Positions 6,956 to 15,147 of a DNA stretch of 64,000 bases are shown in pieces. Within the stretch, counting starts at the first letter, position 1; every line of letters starts with the position of its first letter. The stretch spans positions 62,001 to 126,000 of the forward strand of contig MESQ01000038.1 in the NCBI GenBank assembly GCA_001771065.1, read 5' to 3'. The DNA comes from Burkholderiales bacterium RIFOXYD12_FULL_59_19 (GTDB taxonomy: Bacteria; Pseudomonadota; Gammaproteobacteria; Burkholderiales; Burkholderiaceae_C). Under the pieces are notes generated by a model. It saw only the letters and a program-made list of their open reading frames with translations, was not told the DNA's origin and did no database searches. Made by a program: the position numbers and the translations under genes.

Positions 6956-8827
6956 ATGCAGCTCAGCCAACATATCTCGCCACAACCTTACCCCGATGCC
7001 CTCCATTTTTTTGCGCCCAGCCGACCTCGGCTGGCGCGACCTGTCGGCCAACTGAAGGCCTGCGAGTCGGAACTTGGTCAAATCATTTCCCAACGCTGGC
7101 TCAGCCCAGTGTTTCAACCTATTGCCAAGTTGGCCGACGGCATGGTGTATGCCCATGAGGCCCTGATCCGCGGACCAGAGGGTGGGCGCTTTTACAGCCC
7201 CGACGCGCTGTTTGCCCACGCCAGCGAAGAAACCCTGACTTTTGAGCTGGAACTGGCCTGCCTGATTGTGATCTTGCAGCGTTGGGGTGAGCTGGCCCAA
7301 CGCGGCCGCTTGTTCGTCAACATCAGTGCCCAAGCCCTGGTGCGGCTGATCGGCCAGGTGGGCATGCAACCCGTGATCCGTTTGATGCGGCGCTGGGGTA
7401 TATCCAGCCGTCATCTGGTGCTGGAAATCACCGAGCACGAACGCGTGCTGGACATGCTGGCCCTGGTTGACGCGGCTAAAGCGGTGCGGCGACTCGGCAT
7501 TCAGATTGCATTGGACGACTTTGGCGATGGCCGCTCCAGCCTGCGCCTGTGGTCAGAGGTGCGACCCGAAGTGGTCAAGATCGACAAATACTTTACAAAA
7601 CATATCAGCACCCATGCCGACAAAGTAAAGACCATCCAGGCGCTGCAAAAAATTGCCGAAATCTTCGGCTCCGAACTGGTCGCAGAGGGCATTGAAACCG
7701 ACGACGACCTGCGCCTTCTGCGTGACTTGGGGCTCACCTATGGGCAAGGCTATTTTCTGGCGCAGCCCGATGTCGACCCCTGCACCGCAGTTCAGCCAGG
7801 CGCGGTGGCGGTGATTGTGAATCGCCAGGTGTCAATTTACCCAGAGGTCAGGCAGGGCACACAGGCCAACATTTTTGACCGTTTGAACATCATGCAAGCC
7901 CCGACCATTGGCATCCACACCCACAACGATCAGGTGGCAAACTTGTTTCTGAAGCATCCGCATTTGCACGCCTTGCCCTTGGTTGAGGGGGAACGCCCCA
8001 TTGGCATTCTTAACCGGGTGAACTTTCTGAACCAATACAGTCAACTTTATTCGCGGGAATTGTGGGGCAACAAGCCCTGCCTGCAGTGGGCCAATTTGCA
8101 GCCACGCCTGATCGAATGCAAACACACCATTGACGACCTGCTGGGCATTCTGACCTCCGACGACCAGCGTTACCTGAACGACGGCTTTATTGTGGTGGAC
8201 AACGGCCACTACCTTGGGCTGTGTCGGGGTGATCAAATTGTGAAGTCGGTCACAGAGACGCGCATTGAGGCTGCACGCCACGCCAACCCACTCACTTTTC
8301 TACCTGGCAATATCCCCATCACCCAGCACATTGAGCGCATGCTGGCCCGCAACACCGAGTTTGTCGTGTGTTACCTCGACTTGAACAACTTCAAATCATT
8401 CAACGACCGCTATGGCTACTGGCGTGGTGATGAAGTGATCCGTCTGGTGGCCAAAGTTGCTGCCAACCACTTGCAAGAGCGGCGTGACTTTCTGGGCCAT
8501 GTGGGCGGTGACGACTTCATCGTGGTGTTTCAAAGCACAAGCTGGGCCGGGCAATGCCGTTGCATGATCGACGAATTCAACCACCAGGCCGCCAATCTGT
8601 TTGATGAAGTTGATCGACAAAAGGGCGGCATTGAGGCGCAAGACCGTCAGGGCTTCACCTATTTTTTTGCCTTGACCACCCTGTCTATTGGTGCGGTTCA
8701 AGTAAGCCCGGGTGATTTCAGCAATGCAGAGCAGGTTGCCAATGCGGCAGCGGCGGCAAAACACGCGGCCAAATCGTCAGCCTGCGGCATGGCAGTAAGG
8801 CGCCACAACGCTGAAAAGTTGGCCTGA
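6956..8827 (+). CDS. Bifunctional EAL-CBS-GGDEF c-di-GMP enzyme
   Basis: 623 residues with no signal peptide or membrane helix. Residues about 40-275 are an EAL phosphodiesterase domain with EALIRG (68-73), ITEHERV, LDDFGDGRSSL, VVKIDKYF and AEGIE, so the catalytic and metal residues appear present. Residues about 300-430 look like a CBS pair (TIGIHTHNDQVANLFLKHP, then LLGILTSDDQRYLNDGFIVVD), which may sense adenine nucleotides. Residues about 455-610 are a GGDEF cyclase domain with GGDDF at 517-521, a variant found in active cyclases. It can be expected to make and/or degrade c-di-GMP in response to a ligand. Two Pho-type boxes lie upstream, and a PhoX-like phosphatase gene follows on the same strand after 139 bp. 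Confidence 0.88.
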   Translation: MQLSQHISPQPYPDALHFFAPSRPRLARPVGQLKACESELGQIISQRWLSPVFQPIAKLADGMVYAHEALIRGPEGGRFYSPDALFAHASEETLTFELELACLIVILQRWGELAQRGRLFVNISAQALVRLIGQVGMQPVIRLMRRWGISSRHLVLEITEHERVLDMLALVDAAKAVRRLGIQIALDDFGDGRSSLRLWSEVRPEVVKIDKYFTKHISTHADKVKTIQALQKIAEIFGSELVAEGIETDDDLRLLRDLGLTYGQGYFLAQPDVDPCTAVQPGAVAVIVNRQVSIYPEVRQGTQANIFDRLNIMQAPTIGIHTHNDQVANLFLKHPHLHALPLVEGERPIGILNRVNFLNQYSQLYSRELWGNKPCLQWANLQPRLIECKHTIDDLLGILTSDDQRYLNDGFIVVDNGHYLGLCRGDQIVKSVTETRIEAARHANPLTFLPGNIPITQHIERMLARNTEFVVCYLDLNNFKSFNDRYGYWRGDEVIRLVAKVAANHLQERRDFLGHVGGDDFIVVFQSTSWAGQCRCMIDEFNHQAANLFDEVDRQKGGIEAQDRQGFTYFFALTTLSIGAVQVSPGDFSNAEQVANAAAAAKHAAKSSACGMAVRRHNAEKLA

Positions 8828-8966
8828 AACAAAACAACTGTTCGGCAAGGCAGCACCCGACTGAATGGCGCCCTGAACCTGGGTGCGACCGGGTCGTCAG
8901 CCGTTTCAAAAAATTGTCACATTCGCCGTGCACACTCAGCAGGTTTTTAACATCAATGGAGTTTGC

Positions 8967-10865
8967 ATGCGTTCGATTTCTCGCCCCGGTTTTTTCTTGA
9001 GTGCCACGGCGGTCGCTGTGCTGGCCACCCTGGCTGGCTGTGCCAACCAAGCTACTACCGCCGCAAAGACCCCCATGCCCACGACGGTTGTCTCGGTCGA
9101 ATTTACCGACACCCCCGCCCCGGCCGCCACTGACCCCGACAAAATGGCACGCACTTACACCAGCTCGGTGGCCAAAGTCACCTACGGCGACGGCTCAGTC
9201 AAGACCTACCCGCTGGCCTACAACACGCTGTTCTCGGTGCAAGACAAGATCAACGAGGTCAAGGGCGTCAAACACCCCGCAGGCCAACTGTTCGATGCCA
9301 AAATGCAGCCTATCAAAGACCCGGCAGGTCAACCCCTGGTAGCTGAAACCCCTGACGCCAACAGCCTGCTGGCGGTGGGTGACAAGCTGTTCATGGTGAC
9401 GCACTACGAGTACGACTGGTTGCTGGCCGACAAAACCGAGGCAAACAAAGCCAAGGGCTGGTACGCCCGCTCGCCCATGGGCATGACGCTCACCGAGCTC
9501 AAACAATCCAAAGACGGCAAGCTGAGTGTGATCAAGCAAAGCCCAATCGATTTCTCGGGCGTGGATGGCTTGTGGATTCCGTGCGCGGGCAGCCAGACAC
9601 CATGGAACACCCACCTGGGCTCCGAAGAAGACTACGATTTGCAATTCAGCCCGCTGACCAAAAACGCCGGCAAGCTGCAGGCTAGCTTAAAGGCCATGAG
9701 TGAGCAGTATCTGGGCGGCAAACCAGCCAACCCCTACCACTACGGCTACATCCCTGAAGTGGACGTGCGTACCGTCGGCAAAACGTTGGTTAGCAAGCAT
9801 TACGCCATGGGTCGTGGCACCTGGGAGCTGGCGCGCCTGGCCCCGGATGGCAAAACCGCCTACCTGGGTGATGACGGCACTTATGGCCTGATGCTGATGT
9901 ATGTGGGCGATGCCTGGGGCAACCTCGACAGCGGCAGCTTGTATGCTGCCAAATGGAACCAGACCAGCGACCAGGGTGGCGGCAAAGCCAACTTAAACTG
10001 GGTCAAACTGGGTCACGCCACCAGCGACGAAGTGAAAAAACTGGCCGATACGCACAGTTTTACCGATATTTTTGATGCGGCCAAACCCGAGGGCAACGCC
10101 TGCCCGGCCAGTTACACACGCATCCGCGCCGGCTCTAAAGAAGACGAGTGCCTGAAGGTCAAACCCGGCAAAGAGAAAGCCGCCGCTTTCCTGGAAACCC
10201 GCCGCATGGCCACACTGATGGGCGCCACCACCGAGTTCACCAAATACGAAGGTGTGGCCATCAATGCCGCCGACAAGAAGCTGTACCTGGCCATGTCGGC
10301 CGTGCGCGACAGCATGACCAGCGCCAAGGGTGAACCGGCTGACCACATCCGCCTGCCTGCCAACGAGGCCGGTGCGACCTACACCGCCGATCTGGCCAGT
10401 GGCCAGCGCGACCAACATGGCAGTGTGATTGCCTCCGACTTTGTGGCGACCAAGATCTACGTCGAACCGGCGCTGCTCGGTTTGCCGCTGGCGACACCCG
10501 ACGCCAAGGGCAACACTGCCGACGACAACCACATCGCCCAGCCGGACAACCTTTTTTACTCTGAAAAGATGCGCACGCTGTTCGTTGGTGAAGACTCACT
10601 GATCCACACCAACAACTATTTGTGGGCATACAACGTGGACACCAAAAAGCTCAGCCGCATCCTGACCTCTGCCGCAGGTGCTGAAAACACCGGTTTGCAA
10701 GTGCTGGACGACCTGCACGGTCACGCCTACATCATGGCCAACAACCAGCACTGGGGCGACTTTGCCAAGACCGTACCAGCCGAACTGGCCAAGCAGCTCA
10801 AAGACCGCATCGACGTGTTTCACGCACCCGTGGGTTACCTGGGTGGGCTGCCAGCAATCAAGTGA
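8967..10865 (+). CDS. PhoX-type (DUF839) phosphatase-like lipoprotein
   Basis: 632 residues from ATG 8967, which has GGAG five bases upstream; longer starts lack an SD. The N-terminus is a Sec lipoprotein signal with lipobox LAGC, so the protein is probably anchored in the outer membrane or periplasm. The rest is the PhoX/DUF839 beta-propeller type: LAYNTLFS, WIPCAGSQTPWNTHLGSEED, NPYHYGYIPEV, YAMGRGTWELARLAPD, KTAYLGDDGT, ETRRMATLMGATTEF, LFVGEDS and NNYLWAYNVD. PhoX enzymes are Ca2+/Fe-dependent alkaline phosphatases that act on phosphate monoesters. Exact substrate unknown. It follows the Pho-box/EAL-GGDEF gene. A second paralogue (11170-13152) is convergent and uses Tat export instead. 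Confidence 0.8.
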   Translation: MRSISRPGFFLSATAVAVLATLAGCANQATTAAKTPMPTTVVSVEFTDTPAPAATDPDKMARTYTSSVAKVTYGDGSVKTYPLAYNTLFSVQDKINEVKGVKHPAGQLFDAKMQPIKDPAGQPLVAETPDANSLLAVGDKLFMVTHYEYDWLLADKTEANKAKGWYARSPMGMTLTELKQSKDGKLSVIKQSPIDFSGVDGLWIPCAGSQTPWNTHLGSEEDYDLQFSPLTKNAGKLQASLKAMSEQYLGGKPANPYHYGYIPEVDVRTVGKTLVSKHYAMGRGTWELARLAPDGKTAYLGDDGTYGLMLMYVGDAWGNLDSGSLYAAKWNQTSDQGGGKANLNWVKLGHATSDEVKKLADTHSFTDIFDAAKPEGNACPASYTRIRAGSKEDECLKVKPGKEKAAAFLETRRMATLMGATTEFTKYEGVAINAADKKLYLAMSAVRDSMTSAKGEPADHIRLPANEAGATYTADLASGQRDQHGSVIASDFVATKIYVEPALLGLPLATPDAKGNTADDNHIAQPDNLFYSEKMRTLFVGEDSLIHTNNYLWAYNVDTKKLSRILTSAAGAENTGLQVLDDLHGHAYIMANNQHWGDFAKTVPAELAKQLKDRIDVFHAPVGYLGGLPAIK

Positions 10866-10943
10866 TCGGTGGCGAAGCAAGTTGGCATCTGATGCGTTGT
10901 CAGCTCAGCTAAAAAATCGAAGTTGATCGCGGCCCAGCCGCTT

Positions 10944-10975
10944 ACCCGGTCCCTGCAAGGGGGCCGGGTTTTTTG
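10944..10975 (+). terminator. Rho-independent terminator after the first PhoX-like gene
   Basis: ACCCGGTCCC and GGGGGCCGGGT pair around a short TGCAA loop, with one bulge, followed by TTTTTTG. It sits 80 bp after the stop codon. Confidence 0.7.
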
Positions 10976-10998
10976 TTTTGGCGCCACCCACGCCCTGC

Positions 10999-11108
10999 GT
11001 GATTTCACCCCATAAAAATGCAGGCGGCCAATGCCGCAGCAAAACCACGGCAAAAAAATAGCCTGCGGCATGGCGGTAAGGCGCCACAACGCAGGCAAAC
11101 AGATCTGA
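10999..11108 (+). pseudogene. Remnant of the 3' end of a second GGDEF gene
   Basis: From about 11059 the DNA matches the 3' end of the EAL-CBS-GGDEF gene (8777-8813) with one mismatch over about 36 bp. It encodes ACGMAVRRHNAGKQI and a stop at 11106-11108, against ACGMAVRRHNAEKLA in the intact gene. Weaker similarity extends back to about 10999 (GTGATTTCA and AATGC-GCAGC blocks), with small deletions. No other part of the gene remains. It lies next to the second PhoX-like gene, as the intact copy lies next to the first. Confidence 0.7.
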
Positions 11109-11169
11109 AACTACGCAATAGCTTGGCGATGGCAACACCACCGCAGTGGACGCTGCCCTGCCCAACCCG

Positions 11170-13152
11170 TCAGAGCCCTGGCACGCCGCTGATGTAGCCT
11201 ATGGCGGAACTCTTGCGGTTGTTCCACTTGGCATTGAGCAAGGGCTCGACACCGGTTTTGATGACGGCATGGATGGCGCCCCAATCACCCGGGTGCTGGA
11301 AGTTGCCCAGGATGTAGGCAAAGCCGTTCAGGTTGTCCACCACTTCAAGGCCGGTCGCCTCACCACCCGCCGGCACTGACTGGATGCGTGACAACTTCTT
11401 GCTGTCCACGTTGTAGGCCCAGACAAAGTTATTGACGTGCTGGCCGGAGTCCTCGCCGATGAACAACGTGCGCAGTTTTTCCGAGAACTTGAGGTTGTCG
11501 GCATTGGCAATTTTGTCGACATTGGCGGTGTTGCCGACGGCATCGGGGGCAACCAAGTCTTCACCCACCAGCGCGGGAACAGCCGCCATGACGGTCGGCA
11601 CCCAGTCGCTGCCGATGGTGGCGCCAGCGCTGTCTTGCTGTGCAGCGGCGAGTTGAAGTTCATAGGTAGCGCCTGCGTTGATGACACCGACCTGAATGTC
11701 GCCCACCGCGTCGCTCATGCTTTTCTGGATGTACGACATGGCGATGTACGCCACCTTGTCCTTGCGGTTCAGCGCCACACCTTCCATCTTGCTGAACTCC
11801 ATGGACGCGCCCAAAAAGGCCGCGTAACGATGGGTTTCCAGAAAAGCCGCAGCAAGTTCCTTGCCCGGCGCAAACTTGACCCACTCGGTCTTGCCGTTGA
11901 ATGCGATTTTGGTGAAGCTGGTGTCGGCGGGAATGGCGAGCGCCGGGTCGGTGACGCTGACGGTCACAATGTCGCTGGCCGTCAAGCTGTCTGCCAGGCC
12001 TTTCACATAGTCGCTGCTGGCGTGGCCCATTTTGATCCAGCTCAGCGTGGCAGCGCCGCCGACCGTGGCCGAAGTCTGCGTCCACTTGGCCACATACAGT
12101 GTGCCGGCGCTCAAGTCTTTTTCCTTGTCGGCAATGAACATGAACAAACCGGTGTTGGTACCATCGTCACCCATCAGCACGGTCTTGTTGTCGGGGCACA
12201 CCTCAACCAGTTCGCGGGCAACACGGCCCAGGCAGTAATGCTTGACGATGGTGGCGCTGCCGTCGGGCAAGACGGTGACTTCCGGCACGTGCGCATAGTG
12301 GTAGGGGTTGGCAGCTGTGGTACTACCAAACAGGTTCAGGCTGAAGGCCTGGAACATCGTGTTGGTGGCAATGTTGACGGCATCGGGTTCGTACTCTTCG
12401 CTGGACAAATAGGTGTTCCAGGGCGACAGGCTGGAGGCGCAGGTAATCCACAAACCATGGACCGGCTTGGTATCCACATTGAAGTGCTTGACCACCTTGA
12501 GGGCGCCAGTGGTCTTGTCCTGATCCAGCGTGGTGATGGAAATGGGCGAAGGCAGTTTGCCGTACATGCTGACACCGGCATTGTCGCGGCTCTTGTATTC
12601 GTACTGCGTCACCAGGAACAGGGTATTGCCGGTGACTCCCGGCACGGTCGGGTTGGCCAGGGCGATCAGCGCATTGCCGTCCGGGCAGTCGGAATAAAAC
12701 GGTTCGGCAGACGCCGGGACTGAGTTGTCGATGATCGGGTTGCCGTTGATGTCGTAATAGGCACCGGCAATCACGTTGGTGCTGCCGTTTTTTAGAGTGT
12801 CACCGGTCTTGAAAATGGTGTTGTAGGCCAACGCCTGGGTTTTGCTGGAGGCGTCGGAATAGCTCAGCTTGATGCTGGCGCTGGTGTAACTGTCGGCGCG
12901 CAGAACGTCTGTGGTCGGAGCCACCATGCCCAGAAACTCAACAGAACTGAGGGTGGCCGGGCTTGCCACCAGGACGCTATCACTGCCACCGCAGGCGCTC
13001 AAGCCAAAGCCACTCAAACCCATGGCCGCAAAGCCGCCCAAAGCGCCCTTGAGCACGTGGCGGCGTGGCAGACTGGCCTGGTTTGCTGCTGCGCCAAGCA
13101 CAGACAATGCGTTTTCAGAAGTTGGGGACATGGCGAAAATGGCTCGGGTCAT
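11170..13152 (-). CDS. PhoX-type (DUF839) phosphatase-like protein, Tat-exported
   Basis: 660 residues from ATG 13152, with GGAG about seven bases upstream. Residues about 28-55 are a twin-arginine signal (PRRHVLKGALGGFAAMG) ending in GLSACGG, a lipobox-like site, so it is exported folded and probably lipid-anchored. Body motifs match the first copy: ALAYNTIFK, LFLVTQYEY, GLWITCASSLSPWNTYLSSEE, NPYHYAHVPEV, KHYCLGRVARELVEV, VLMGDDGT, LETHRYAAFLGASMEF and LFIGEDS. Tat export fits the metal-loaded PhoX enzymes. The two paralogues differ in export route, so they probably handle cofactor loading differently. A candidate Pho box lies about 50 bp upstream. Confidence 0.82.
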   Translation of the reverse strand: MTRAIFAMSPTSENALSVLGAAANQASLPRRHVLKGALGGFAAMGLSGFGLSACGGSDSVLVASPATLSSVEFLGMVAPTTDVLRADSYTSASIKLSYSDASSKTQALAYNTIFKTGDTLKNGSTNVIAGAYYDINGNPIIDNSVPASAEPFYSDCPDGNALIALANPTVPGVTGNTLFLVTQYEYKSRDNAGVSMYGKLPSPISITTLDQDKTTGALKVVKHFNVDTKPVHGLWITCASSLSPWNTYLSSEEYEPDAVNIATNTMFQAFSLNLFGSTTAANPYHYAHVPEVTVLPDGSATIVKHYCLGRVARELVEVCPDNKTVLMGDDGTNTGLFMFIADKEKDLSAGTLYVAKWTQTSATVGGAATLSWIKMGHASSDYVKGLADSLTASDIVTVSVTDPALAIPADTSFTKIAFNGKTEWVKFAPGKELAAAFLETHRYAAFLGASMEFSKMEGVALNRKDKVAYIAMSYIQKSMSDAVGDIQVGVINAGATYELQLAAAQQDSAGATIGSDWVPTVMAAVPALVGEDLVAPDAVGNTANVDKIANADNLKFSEKLRTLFIGEDSGQHVNNFVWAYNVDSKKLSRIQSVPAGGEATGLEVVDNLNGFAYILGNFQHPGDWGAIHAVIKTGVEPLLNAKWNNRKSSAIGYISGVPGL

Positions 13153-13199
13153 AAAAAAGCTCCGTTACGTTGATAAGAACTTGAATCTAGTGGGCTGGC

Positions 13200-13217
13200 A
13201 TGACAAGCCCGTGACCA
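13200..13217 (-). promoter_or_regulatory. Candidate Pho box upstream of the second PhoX-like gene
   Basis: The minus strand reads TGGTCAC-GGGC-TTGTCAT, 5 and 6 of 7 matches to the PhoB repeat with correct spacing. It lies about 48 bp upstream of ATG 13152. Confidence 0.4.
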
Positions 13218-13305
13218 AAACAAGAAGGTTTGGTGAACACAAAACACACCCCAGTTTTGCTTGCAGTCAGCCGATGAATGGCTGTCATAAACTCCAGCAT
13301 CCACC

Positions 13306-14622
13306 ATGTCACTTTTTTCACCACAAGCTCTTCAACCCGGCGTTCGCAAGCGCGAAGTCTTTGGCTGGGCCATGTACGACTTTGCCAACTCGGGTTACAC
13401 CACGGTGGTTATCACCGCCGTGTTTGCCGCCTATTTTGTGGGTGGTGTGGCGCAGGGTGCGCCTTGGGCCACGCTGGCCTGGACGGCTGCGCTGAGCCTG
13501 TCCAACGCCATTGTCATGTTCACCATGCCCGGCCTGGGCGCCTATGCCGACCTGCGCGCTGCCAAAAAACGCCTGCTGACCCTGTTCACAGCGGGTTGCG
13601 TGCTGGCCACGGCGGCGCTGGCACTGGTCGGCCCGGGCAGTGTGGCGCTTGCCATGGTGCTGATTGTGGTGTCCAACACCTTTTACGCTTGGGGTGAATC
13701 AATGACGGCGGCGTTTCTTCCCGAACTGGCACGTACGGAGTCGCTGGGCAAGGTCAGCGGCTGGGGCTGGAGCTTTGGCTACTTTGGCGGCATGCTGGCG
13801 CTCGGGCTGTGCCTGGCCTATGTGCTGTGGGCACAAGGTCAGGGCCAGACTGCGTCGCAGTTTGTGCCGGTCACGATGCTGATCACGGCAGCGTTGTATG
13901 GCTCGGCCGCGCTGGTCACCTTTGCCCTGCTCAAGGAGCGGGCACAAGCCAATCCGGTGGCGCTGGGGCGAGGCGGCTTCCGGGCCGCCCTGAAGCAGCT
14001 GCAACACACCTTTCATCAGGCCCGGCAATTCCGGGATTTCATGTGGCTGCTGGCGTGCGCGGTGTGTTACCAGGCCGGCGTGGCGGTGGCGATTGCACTG
14101 GCCGCCATTTATGCCGAGCAGGTGATCGGCTTCAAACAGCAGGAAACCATGGTGCTGATCTTTGTGCTCAACATTGCCGCAGCAGCGGGGGCCTTCGCCT
14201 GGGGCTACCTGCAGGATCGCATCGGACACAAGATTGCACTGGCCAGCACCTTGCTGGGCTGGATTACCACTTGCGTGATGGCTGGCATGAGCACCAGCAA
14301 GGGCGACTTCTGGTATGCCGCGGTGATTGCCGGCCTGTGTATGGGCAGCAGCCAGTCGGCCGGGCGCGCCATGGCCGGCCTGTTTGCGCCGCAGCACCAG
14401 ATTGCCGAGTTTTACGGCCTGTGGACCTTTGCCATCCGGCTGGCCAGCATCGTCGGCCCCTTGAGCTACGGCCTCATCACCTGGGCTACCGGTGGCGACC
14501 AGCGCACCGCCATCCTGAGCACCTCGGTGCTGTTTGTGCTCGGCCTGCTCCTGCTGGTGCCGGTGAACCTGCAGCGCGGGCGCGCGGCAGCGCTACAGGC
14601 AGACCAGCAAAGCGCTGCTTGA
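13306..14622 (+). CDS. UMF1-family MFS transporter
   Basis: 438 residues with about twelve membrane helices. The N-terminal signature FGWAMYDFANSGYTTVVITAVFAAYF is diagnostic for the UMF1 (Atg22-like) branch of the major facilitator superfamily. Further family features are the ESMTAAFLPELA segment after helix 4 and WGWSFGYFGGMLAL. The transported substrate is unknown for nearly all bacterial members; the yeast relative exports amino acids from the vacuole. It is a single gene between the second PhoX-like gene (divergent) and sixA, with a plain ATG start (CACC before ATG) and no obvious SD. Confidence 0.85.
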   Translation: MSLFSPQALQPGVRKREVFGWAMYDFANSGYTTVVITAVFAAYFVGGVAQGAPWATLAWTAALSLSNAIVMFTMPGLGAYADLRAAKKRLLTLFTAGCVLATAALALVGPGSVALAMVLIVVSNTFYAWGESMTAAFLPELARTESLGKVSGWGWSFGYFGGMLALGLCLAYVLWAQGQGQTASQFVPVTMLITAALYGSAALVTFALLKERAQANPVALGRGGFRAALKQLQHTFHQARQFRDFMWLLACAVCYQAGVAVAIALAAIYAEQVIGFKQQETMVLIFVLNIAAAAGAFAWGYLQDRIGHKIALASTLLGWITTCVMAGMSTSKGDFWYAAVIAGLCMGSSQSAGRAMAGLFAPQHQIAEFYGLWTFAIRLASIVGPLSYGLITWATGGDQRTAILSTSVLFVLGLLLLVPVNLQRGRAAALQADQQSAA

Positions 14623-14697
14623 GCCACGACCCTCGGCGCAGTCCGCACCAACCTGTCATGTCTTCAAATTGACATTTTTAATTGCTATATTTAGCCC

Positions 14698-15147
14698 ATG
14701 GACCTGATTTTGTGGCGCCACGCAGAGGCGCAAGAATGGACGCATGGCTGTGATGACATGGCCCGGCGCCTGACCTCGCGCGGCGAAAAACAGGCCAAAC
14801 GCATGGCCGGTTGGCTGGATCGCCAGTTGCCTGAGAACACCCGCATTCTGGTGAGCCCGACGGTTCGCACCGAGCAGACCGCCAACGCCCTGGGTCGGAA
14901 ATTCAAGATCAGACCCGAGTTGGCGCCCGACAGCACGGTGGCGCAGTTGCTTGAGCTGGTGCAATGGTCACAGGGCAAGGGGACCGTACTGGTCATCGGG
15001 CATCAACCCACACTAGGGCAAACCATTGCCGAGTTGATCGGACTCCAGGCCAGTGAATTCCCGGTTAAAAAAGGCGCCGTTTGGTGGTTGCACAAGCGTC
15101 AGCAAGAAACCCTGGTGCTCACCGTACAGTCACCAGACCTGCTCTGA
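14698..15147 (+). CDS. sixA: Phosphohistidine phosphatase SixA
   Basis: 149 residues, a typical SixA length. The catalytic RHG site is present as LILWRHAEA (R7, H8), followed by TSRGEKQA, SPTVRTEQTA and the second catalytic His in VIGHQPTLGQ. SixA removes phosphate from phosphohistidines in HPt domains or the nitrogen PTS. Its stop lies inside the convergent CYTH-CHAD gene, so the two coding regions overlap by 29 bp tail to tail. SixA, CHAD and polyphosphate enzymes often sit together, and ppx is a few genes away. Confidence 0.88.
   Translation: MDLILWRHAEAQEWTHGCDDMARRLTSRGEKQAKRMAGWLDRQLPENTRILVSPTVRTEQTANALGRKFKIRPELAPDSTVAQLLELVQWSQGKGTVLVIGHQPTLGQTIAELIGLQASEFPVKKGAVWWLHKRQQETLVLTVQSPDLL

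Noticed and set aside
8828-8966. Pho box directly upstream of the first PhoX-like gene
   Set aside because: One half-site (TTGTCAC) is present, but its 11-bp partner (GTTTCAA) matches only 4 of 7 positions, so I did not call it.
11437-12723. 428-codon open frame on the plus strand
   Set aside because: Antisense shadow of the second PhoX-like gene; the product is His/Gly/Val-rich without motifs and has no SD.
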